Of a DNA stretch of 43,822 nucleotides, positions 37,380 to 43,822 are shown one piece after another. The stretch comes from an uncultured Pedobacter sp. (GTDB taxonomy: Bacteria > Bacteroidota > Bacteroidia > Sphingobacteriales > Sphingobacteriaceae), in contig NZ_CAMLHF010000016.1 of the NCBI RefSeq assembly GCF_946479715.1, positions 1 through 43,822 on the forward strand. Reading direction: 5' to 3'. The notes beneath the pieces are model-generated. The model ran no database searches. It was not told where the DNA came from and saw only the letters and a program-made list of their open reading frames with translations. The position numbers were made by a program, and so were the translations under genes. How positions within the stretch are numbered: position 1 is the stretch's first letter; every line of letters begins with the position of its first letter.

Positions 37380-38573
37380 ATGAAGTCATTATCTTATAAT
37401 AGATCGCTCTTCTTTTTGGCAATAGCGATAGCTATTGCCACTATATTTCAATCGTGCAGCATCAAAAAGAAAGTTCCCCAGGATTATGATGTAGCTGCAT
37501 TCTATTGGCCTGCCTACCACTATGAACCTAGAGCAGAGTTTTTATTTCCTGAAAAAAAAGGGGAATGGGAGATCATTTATAAAGCACAACCTAAAGAAAA
37601 AGGACATGCCCAGCCAAAAGTTCCGCTTTGGGGATATCTGGACGAGGCAAATCCAAAAGATATGGATAAAAAGATCACTGCCGCTGTTGATCACGGAGTG
37701 AACACATTTATCTTCGATTGGTATTGGTATGAGGGGAAACCATTCCTTGAAGATTGTATCAACGAAGGCTTTTTGAAAGCCAACAAAGGCAGGATGAAGT
37801 TTTACCTGATGTGGGCAAATCATGATGCTACAACTTATTGGGAGCGCAAGAACCCAAAAAAAGATTCAGTGATCTGGAAAGGTAGTGTAGATCGTAAACA
37901 ATTTAATATTGTGGTAGACCGCGTGATAGAGAAGTACTTCAAAGATCCGGGTTATTACAAGATTGATGGTGCCCCGGTATTCTGTATCTATGAACTTCAT
38001 ACACTCATTGCGGGATTAGGTGGTGCAACGCAAACCAAAGAAGCTTTGGATTACTTCAGAGAAAAGACGATTGCCGCAGGGTTTCCCGGATTGCACTTAC
38101 AGGGAATTCTTTGGCAGGCCTTACCTTCAAGTATTGCAGGGGTGCCAGGCGAAAAAATTGGAACACAGAATAAAGTTATGGAGTATTTTGGCTTTAACAG
38201 TTTAACAAATTACTGCTGGGCACATTTACAAAACCCGGATGGAGATTATGAGAAATGGGCAGATTTGTCTACCAATATGTGGCAAGGATTTAGTAACGAT
38301 TTTACCATTCCTTATTTTCCTAATCTCACAATAAGTTGGGATGCTAACCCAAGGTTCCCTTATAAAACCGGTTACATAAATAATCCCGCTCCTGAAAAAT
38401 TTGCAAAGTATGTCGAAAAGGCAAAAGCATTTGCAGATGCACATCCAAAACAACGCAAATTAATTACCATCAATGCCTGGAATGAGTGGTCGGAAGGAAG
38501 TTATCTCGAACCTGATACCCTACATAAAATGGGTTATCTGGACGTGTTAAAAAGGGCATTTGTGAAAAAATAA
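37380..38573 (+). CDS. WbsX/GH99-like lipoprotein
   Basis: A 397-residue protein with a lipoprotein signal (lipobox F-Q-S-C26). The whole mature part matches the WbsX (PF14307) GH99-like domain: YDVAAFYWPAYHYEP start, the GVNTFIFDWYWYEG strand, and a C-terminal INAWNEWSEGSYLEPD with E369 and E372. These correspond to the two glutamates of the GH99 motif NEWHEG, so both catalytic candidates are present. In GH99 these support endo-alpha-mannosidase chemistry; the actual substrate here is unknown. It sits between the GH106 rhamnosidase and two GH71/99-like paralogues, with a 5-nt gap to the next gene. Confidence 0.85.
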   Translation: MKSLSYNRSLFFLAIAIAIATIFQSCSIKKKVPQDYDVAAFYWPAYHYEPRAEFLFPEKKGEWEIIYKAQPKEKGHAQPKVPLWGYLDEANPKDMDKKITAAVDHGVNTFIFDWYWYEGKPFLEDCINEGFLKANKGRMKFYLMWANHDATTYWERKNPKKDSVIWKGSVDRKQFNIVVDRVIEKYFKDPGYYKIDGAPVFCIYELHTLIAGLGGATQTKEALDYFREKTIAAGFPGLHLQGILWQALPSSIAGVPGEKIGTQNKVMEYFGFNSLTNYCWAHLQNPDGDYEKWADLSTNMWQGFSNDFTIPYFPNLTISWDANPRFPYKTGYINNPAPEKFAKYVEKAKAFADAHPKQRKLITINAWNEWSEGSYLEPDTLHKMGYLDVLKRAFVKK

Positions 38574-38578
38574 ATCCT

Positions 38579-40297
38579 ATGAGGTCTGTTCATTTTATAA
38601 TACTTTTTGCATTATTGGGTATTGGTTCATCAAGTGCCCAGCCATTCGCCGGAACTGATGACCTGGGCAGAGTTCTTCCTCAAAATAAGGAGGTAGGGAA
38701 TCCTGGAAAAAAAACTGTTGCCATGTTCTACTTTTTATGGCATGAAACAGCACCGCGCAAATATTGGGATCTCCATGAAATAGTGAATGCACATCCCGAA
38801 GTACTTAATGATTTTGATAATCCATATTGGGGAAGTGGGTTAATGTATTACTGGGGGCAACCTATTTATGGATACTACAGTGCAAATGATTATTGGGTGC
38901 ATTTAAGAAGTATTCAGTTACTAACTGATGCAGGTGTGGATCTTCTTGTAATTGACGCAACAAACCGCTTAACTTATCCAAAACAAGCCGACGTGTTGAT
39001 GAAGGCCATGAATGCAGTTCGGGCACAGGGTAAAATCCCTCCTAAAATAGTGTTTTATACCAATACCTCATCGGGCGAGACCATGCAGGAAGCCTACAAT
39101 AATTTTTATAAACCTGATGCTCCATACCGCTACCCCGAGTGCTGGTATTTATTAGATGGTAAACCGCTTATAATTGGAATATCTGCAGAAGCTAAGGGAA
39201 AAGACTATGAAAATACTTTCACATACAGAGAATCACAGTGGCCAAACGAACCTCAAAAAATAAACAGCTGGCCATGGATTGAATTTGTAAGACCTCAAAA
39301 AACATACAAGAATGCCAAAGGAGAAATAGAAATCATCAATGTTTCAGTTGCACAGCACCCTAATCCAACAGCGGGGATGGGTGGATCGGCATTTTACGGT
39401 AACAAAGACAATTGGGGTAGGAGCTACCACAATGGGTCACCCGGAAATCCTGCCACAGATGTAATTTATGGTTACAATTTTCAGGAGCAATGGGACTATG
39501 CTATAAAACAAAATACGCCTTTTGTTTATGTTACAGGTTGGAATGAGTGGATAGCCGGAAAATTTCCAAGTAGAGATGACAATCCGGAACACTCATGGTT
39601 TTGTGATCAGGCAAGCCCTGAATATAGCAGAGATATTGAGCCTTCGCTTACTGCCGGCCTAAAGGATAACTACTATATGCAATTGGTTGGCAATATAAGA
39701 AGGTACAAAGGCGTAGTCGCAAATCCTTCGGCTGGCTTACCCAAAACAATTAAAGGGCTCGGTGATTGGACATCAGTACAGCCCGTTTATAAGGATTATA
39801 CCGGCGATACTCAGGAACGCGATCATCCAGGTACTCCAATAGAGCCGGCTATTGTTTATACCACTGCAACAGGTAGAAACGATTTTGAGCAGATGAAGAT
39901 TGCGCGCGACAAAGTAAACATTTACTTTTTTGTTAAAACTGTAGCTGATATCACTACCAATTCAGGCAGTAACTGGATGAGACTATATCTGGATATAGAT
40001 CGAAGCGCTAAAACAGGCTGGAAAGGATATGATTTTAGAGTTGCAGGGGGAAGTAATTTACAGCAATACATAGATGGAGCATGGAAAGATATACAGACTT
40101 TAAAATACGTAGTTAAGGGTAATCAAATGATGGTTACGGTTCCAAGAACCTATCTTAAAAACGTAGCAAAACCCCTCAATTTTGAATTTAAATGGTCTGA
40201 TAATATGCAGAATGATAACGATCCGCTAGACTGGTATTTAAATGGTGACACAGCACCGGGTGGCCGTTTTAATTTCATATATAGCTCAGCCAATTGA
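38579..40297 (+). CDS. GH71/99-like glycoside hydrolase with C-terminal CBM9-like domain (paralogue 2)
   Basis: A 572-residue exported protein (signal peptide, cleavage near SSAQ, so not lipid-anchored). The barrel has FYFLWHE, D126 in VIDATN, and VTGWNEWIAG with E323 but no second glutamate; E354 follows in SRDIEP. The C-terminal CBM9-like domain includes MRLYLDIDRSAKTGWKGYDF and FEFKWSDNMQ. Local DNA identity with paralogue 1 is high in the last 100 bases, pointing to duplication within the locus. Its TGA overlaps the next gene's ATG by one base (TGATG), so the two paralogues in unit B are translationally coupled. Confidence 0.75.
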   Translation: MRSVHFIILFALLGIGSSSAQPFAGTDDLGRVLPQNKEVGNPGKKTVAMFYFLWHETAPRKYWDLHEIVNAHPEVLNDFDNPYWGSGLMYYWGQPIYGYYSANDYWVHLRSIQLLTDAGVDLLVIDATNRLTYPKQADVLMKAMNAVRAQGKIPPKIVFYTNTSSGETMQEAYNNFYKPDAPYRYPECWYLLDGKPLIIGISAEAKGKDYENTFTYRESQWPNEPQKINSWPWIEFVRPQKTYKNAKGEIEIINVSVAQHPNPTAGMGGSAFYGNKDNWGRSYHNGSPGNPATDVIYGYNFQEQWDYAIKQNTPFVYVTGWNEWIAGKFPSRDDNPEHSWFCDQASPEYSRDIEPSLTAGLKDNYYMQLVGNIRRYKGVVANPSAGLPKTIKGLGDWTSVQPVYKDYTGDTQERDHPGTPIEPAIVYTTATGRNDFEQMKIARDKVNIYFFVKTVADITTNSGSNWMRLYLDIDRSAKTGWKGYDFRVAGGSNLQQYIDGAWKDIQTLKYVVKGNQMMVTVPRTYLKNVAKPLNFEFKWSDNMQNDNDPLDWYLNGDTAPGGRFNFIYSSAN

Positions 40298-42090
40298 TGA
40301 TGGTTTTAAAAAAAGTTTTCTTATCGGGATTGATTTGCATCACCTTTTATCAGACTAAGGCTCAAGTCTCATCATCAAATGCTGATACATGGGTAGCAAA
40401 AGATGCGCTAGGCCGCTCTATTGATCCTGCTAATTATAAAACCCCGCGTAAAGATAAGTATGCCGGAATATTCTATTTCATATGGCAGGGAGCTCACGGC
40501 TATGATCAGCATAAAGGAGGCGCTGCTGATGGTGGCGTAATGCCTAAAACACCGGGAGATACGGTTAGTCCATATGACATTACCAAGCTTTTAAAAGCCA
40601 ATCCAACTGACCCTAAATATGGACCAATTCATGCTTTTCACCATTGGGGCGAGCCTTATTTTGGGTATTATCTTGCCGACGATGAATGGGTGATCCGTAA
40701 ACATGCTCAAATGTTATCTGATGCTGGTATTGATGTAATTATTCTTGATGTAACCAATGCCGCTATTTATCTGCCACAGGTTACAAAGATTGCCAATACT
40801 TATCTTAAAATGCGTGCCGAAGGATTAAGCACACCTTCTATTTCTTTTATTGTAAATAGTGTGCCCAAGCAAACGGTTAATAACCTTTATGAGCAGATTT
40901 ATAAAAAAGGGCTGTTTAGTAACCTTTGGTTTTTGTGGAAAGGAAAGCCTCTGTTGTTGTGCCCGCCAGAGGCAGTTACACCCGAAATTAATAGTTTCTT
41001 TACCACCCGGCATTCCTGGGCCTGGAGTAAAGGTCAGCAATGGTTTGCAGACGGTAAAGACAAATGGCCATGGCTTGATCATTATCCTCAATCTTATGGC
41101 TGGCACTATTCAAAAGATAAAGCTGAACAGGTAACCGTTTCTATTGCACAACACCCAATGTCGAACATTGGCAGAAGCTTTCATAATGGCAAAGAGCCAG
41201 AAATATTTTCGACTGAAAAAGGACTCTACTTTGAAGAACAATGGAAAAGAGCGCTTGAGTTAGATCCTGAATTTGTATTTGTAACCGGATGGAATGAGTG
41301 GGTGGCCATGCGCTTTAACGATGGGGCCTCCAAAACCTTTTTAGGTAAGTCAATTGAAAAGGGAGAAACCTATTTTGTTGATCTTTATAATGCCGAATTT
41401 AGCAGAGATGCGGAGCCTGAAAACGGCGTAACCAAAGACAATTATTATTACCAGCTGGTAGATTATGTAAGAAAGTTTAAAGGCACAGGAAAACTTCCCA
41501 TTTACAAAACCAATACATCAATGAGCATTGATGGGAAATTTAATGATTGGAAAAAGATATCGGCGGTATATAAAGATGATAGAGGAGACACCTTCCATCG
41601 CAAACATCCAGGCTGGGGCCGAATAAATGAATATGTAAATAACACAGGTCGCAATGATATTGTAGAATCCAGGATTACTTCAGATCAGCAAAATGTGTAC
41701 TTCTATGTAAAAACAAAAGATCCATTAACACCATGGGATTCTCCAGATTGGATGCATTTGTTTATCGGTATAAAAGGTGCTGCAAACCAAGGCTGGGAGG
41801 GCTTCCAATATGTAGTAAACCAGCGGGTTTTAAGTAATAATACTGCTACGTTACATAACCTTAAAGAAGACGGTAGTATAGGTAAATCATCCGCCATAAA
41901 ATACAGAACAGACAAAAATGAACTGGAATTGGTTATCCCTAAAAACCAACTTGGCATTATAGGAAACAAGTTTGCATTAGACTTTAAATGGGCTGATAAT
42001 TCGCCGGTTGATGGAAATGCTATGCATTGGCTTGATAAGGGTGATGCTGCTCCAAATGCACGATTTGCCTACAGGTATATTAAAGAATAA
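40297..42090 (+). CDS. GH71/99-like glycoside hydrolase with C-terminal CBM9-like domain (paralogue 3)
   Basis: A 597-residue exported protein; ATG 40297 (or 40300) is preferred over TTG 40294. Signal peptide with cleavage near TKAQ. The barrel has IFYFIWQGAHG, D151 in ILDVTN, and VTGWNEWVAMRF with E334; the residue matching GH99's second glutamate is Ala. E373 sits in SRDAEP. The CBM9-like part includes SMSIDGKFNDW, HLFIGIKGAANQGWEGF and LDFKWADN. It is the most divergent of the three paralogues, with an insertion near residues 70-95, and is the last gene of unit B. No terminator is visible before leader C. Confidence 0.75.
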   Translation: MMVLKKVFLSGLICITFYQTKAQVSSSNADTWVAKDALGRSIDPANYKTPRKDKYAGIFYFIWQGAHGYDQHKGGAADGGVMPKTPGDTVSPYDITKLLKANPTDPKYGPIHAFHHWGEPYFGYYLADDEWVIRKHAQMLSDAGIDVIILDVTNAAIYLPQVTKIANTYLKMRAEGLSTPSISFIVNSVPKQTVNNLYEQIYKKGLFSNLWFLWKGKPLLLCPPEAVTPEINSFFTTRHSWAWSKGQQWFADGKDKWPWLDHYPQSYGWHYSKDKAEQVTVSIAQHPMSNIGRSFHNGKEPEIFSTEKGLYFEEQWKRALELDPEFVFVTGWNEWVAMRFNDGASKTFLGKSIEKGETYFVDLYNAEFSRDAEPENGVTKDNYYYQLVDYVRKFKGTGKLPIYKTNTSMSIDGKFNDWKKISAVYKDDRGDTFHRKHPGWGRINEYVNNTGRNDIVESRITSDQQNVYFYVKTKDPLTPWDSPDWMHLFIGIKGAANQGWEGFQYVVNQRVLSNNTATLHNLKEDGSIGKSSAIKYRTDKNELELVIPKNQLGIIGNKFALDFKWADNSPVDGNAMHWLDKGDAAPNARFAYRYIKE

Positions 42091-42103
42091 GACCAGCTAC
42101 TGG

Positions 42104-42162
42104 ACAGTACAGGTTGCCATTCTACTATAATTGTGGTATTTTAAAAAACCAAATGTTAACCA
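42104..42162 (+). promoter_or_regulatory. Leader C: shared PUL promoter element (copy 3, shortened)
   Basis: GGACAGTACAGGTTGCC contains the core AGTACAGGTTGC (42106-42117) of leaders A and B. The TTG at 42114-42116 is followed, again after 20 bp, by TATTTTAA (42137-42144), a weaker -7 match. AACCAAAT precedes the ATG as in A and B. About 45 nt of the middle leader are absent, which would place the transcription start only about 12 nt before the gene. Confidence 0.5.
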
Positions 42163-43822
42163 ATGAGACGAACTAAAAATATATTTATTGTATTACTATT
42201 TCTGTGTTTATCGGGTACGATTTTCGCCTCCAAAATAACAGGTATAACAAGTTCTGTTGTTCCAGGGAATACGAGATGTGAATATCTTATTAACCCGAAG
42301 GGATTGGATGAATTGCAACCCCGTTTAAGCTGGACACTTACCGCAACTGATACCGCTGCATTTGGGCAAAAACAAACTGCTTACCGGATCTTAGTTGCAT
42401 CAACAGAAGGCGGACTTAAACTTAGCAAAGGAGATGTATGGGATTCCGGTTGGGTAAATTCATCAGAAATGCAGCAGATAACCTACAAAGGAAAACCATT
42501 TGCATCTGATAAAACCTACTTCTGGAAAGTCTCCGTTAAAGACGAGAAAGGCAAAATCTCGCCATGGAGTAAAACCGCTCACTGGACTACGGGTTTACTT
42601 AAATCAACAGACTGGAAAGCAAAATGGATTGGTACAGATCAGATTTTTGATCCTGCTCAGCAAGATTGCAATATCTCCGATCCTTGGCTTCGAAAAACCT
42701 TTACACTCAAAACAAAACCAGGAAAGGCAAACATATTTGTAGCCTCTGTAGGTTTCCATGAAATATATGTAAACGGTAAAAAAATAGGTAACGATGTTAT
42801 GGCCCCAAGCGTAACCGACCATATGAAAAGGGCGCGTTATGTAGCTTACGATATTACACCAGAACTTAAAGCAGGTAAAAACGTAATCACCATCTGGTTG
42901 GGAACATCATGGTCTATTTTTGGACCCTACATTGTAAAAGACAGGCCAAATACCCCGATTGTAATTGCTCAGGCTTCAATTTATAGCAATAAAAACACCA
43001 CCCCGCTATCAAAACCTGAACTGGTTATAGGTACTAATGAAACCTGGAAAACGCATAAAAGCCCTAATAAATTATTAGGCGTATGGGATTCTAACAGAAT
43101 GGGAGGAGAGATTTGGGATGCAAATAAAGAAGTTGCAAACTGGAACACTACCGCCTGTGATGAAAGCACCTGGGATAAGGCAATAACCTATCATCCTAAA
43201 CTGATCCTCTCTGCTCAAAAAATAGAACCTAACCGTGTTTTTGATGAAATAAAACCAATTGGAATTGTAGAAAGAAATGATGGGATATACCGTATAGATA
43301 TGGGTGTGAACTTTGCCGGGTGGACAGAAATTAAAGTAAAAGGTAAGCAAGGGGATACGGTGAAATTTCTATTTTCGGAAAGAGAACAATCCGATATCAC
43401 TTTCAGCAACCACAGCGCTTTTGTTATTGGGAAAACAGGAGAGGGGACTTTTCATAATCGCTTTAATTATAGCTCAGGTCGTTGGGTTACTATTAAGGGT
43501 TTAAAAAGTAAGCCATCACTAAATGATATTCGTGGTTGGATGGTACGTACCAATTACAAAGAAGCTACCACTTTTGAATGTTCAGACCCTTTGCAAAACT
43601 GGACATATAATACGATAAAATGGACCTTTCAAAATCTCTCAATAGGAGGGTATATTGTAGACTGCCCTCAGCGTGAAAGACTGGGCTATGGAGGCGATGC
43701 ACATGCAACTTGCGAAACAGGAATGTTCAATTATCACATGGCCGCATTCTATACCAAATGGATGGAAGACTGGAGAGATGTACAAGGAACAGAATCTCTG
43801 GTAGGAAACATGTACGACGAAA
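42163..43822 (+). CDS. GH78 alpha-L-rhamnosidase, 5' part (runs off the window)
   Basis: At least 553 codons with no stop before the window ends; GH78 enzymes are usually about 900-1100 residues. A signal peptide (residues 1-23, likely after FAS) is followed by the Bac_rhamnosid_N beta-domains (QTAYRILVAST, WDSGW, ADWIG-like KWIGTDQ, VASVGFHEIYVNGKKIG, FAGWTEIKVKG) and the start of the (alpha/alpha)6 catalytic barrel, including DCPQRERLGYGGDAHAT, the GH78 motif region carrying catalytic acids. It removes alpha-L-rhamnose, probably with a different linkage or position preference from the GH106 enzyme. ATG 42153 is rejected because it stops after seven codons. It begins transcription unit C, led by the third copy of the shared element. 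Confidence 0.9.
   Translation, partial: MRRTKNIFIVLLFLCLSGTIFASKITGITSSVVPGNTRCEYLINPKGLDELQPRLSWTLTATDTAAFGQKQTAYRILVASTEGGLKLSKGDVWDSGWVNSSEMQQITYKGKPFASDKTYFWKVSVKDEKGKISPWSKTAHWTTGLLKSTDWKAKWIGTDQIFDPAQQDCNISDPWLRKTFTLKTKPGKANIFVASVGFHEIYVNGKKIGNDVMAPSVTDHMKRARYVAYDITPELKAGKNVITIWLGTSWSIFGPYIVKDRPNTPIVIAQASIYSNKNTTPLSKPELVIGTNETWKTHKSPNKLLGVWDSNRMGGEIWDANKEVANWNTTACDESTWDKAITYHPKLILSAQKIEPNRVFDEIKPIGIVERNDGIYRIDMGVNFAGWTEIKVKGKQGDTVKFLFSEREQSDITFSNHSAFVIGKTGEGTFHNRFNYSSGRWVTIKGLKSKPSLNDIRGWMVRTNYKEATTFECSDPLQNWTYNTIKWTFQNLSIGGYIVDCPQRERLGYGGDAHATCETGMFNYHMAAFYTKWMEDWRDVQGTESLVGNMYDE

Overview
This is an AT-rich window from a Bacteroidota chromosome, most likely a Pedobacter- or Mucilaginibacter-like member of the Sphingobacteriaceae. 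Three complete SusC/SusD pairs, lipoprotein-anchored secreted enzymes, an ASPIC/UnbV repeat protein and promoters of the TTG ~20 bp TAnnTTTG type all point to this phylum. No tRNA, rRNA, CRISPR array, integrase or transposase was seen.

Left block (1-8793, + strand). The 3' end of a SusD-like gene carries an apparent 1-base frameshift and ends at an intrinsic terminator. Only 11 nt after that terminator's T-run begins a tightly packed set of five secreted proteins: a CXXC redoxin, a cytochrome c fused to a PHM/DBH-type copper monooxygenase fold with all six copper ligands, a large FG-GAP/ASPIC-UnbV protein, a vanadium-haloperoxidase-like PAP2 protein and a Cys-type sulfatase. It reads as an exported oxidative cassette attached to a SusCD uptake system. 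A bidirectional terminator closes it.

Middle block (8810-16970). On the - strand lies a classical tripartite RND efflux operon (adaptor, inner-membrane pump, outer-membrane factor), preceded by a small exported protein of unknown function and a fimbrillin-like lipoprotein. A 59-residue helix-turn-helix protein on the + strand stands alone at 16279-16458. It is followed by about 510 bp of non-coding DNA containing a perfect CAAACGTTTG palindrome.

Right block (16971-43822, + strand). This is a polysaccharide utilisation region. A first SusC/SusD pair has its own terminator. Then come three transcription units: (A) a GH71/99-like protein plus two tandem SusC/SusD pairs; (B) a GH106 rhamnosidase, a WbsX/GH99-like lipoprotein and two more GH71/99-like proteins; (C) a GH78 rhamnosidase that runs off the window. 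The genes downstream of the three leaders are unrelated (GH71/99-like, GH106, GH78), yet the leaders share the same sequence element. It is a CAGTATAGTACAGGTTGCTG-type block whose TTG lies 20 bp before a -7-like box in every copy. This looks like a shared activator site plus promoter that co-regulates the three units. The glycan is probably rich in alpha-L-rhamnose, with an internal linkage attacked by the four GH99-clan-like enzymes. No canonical PUL regulator (HTCS, ECF sigma/anti-sigma, AraC, SusR) is encoded in the window, so the regulator must lie outside it.
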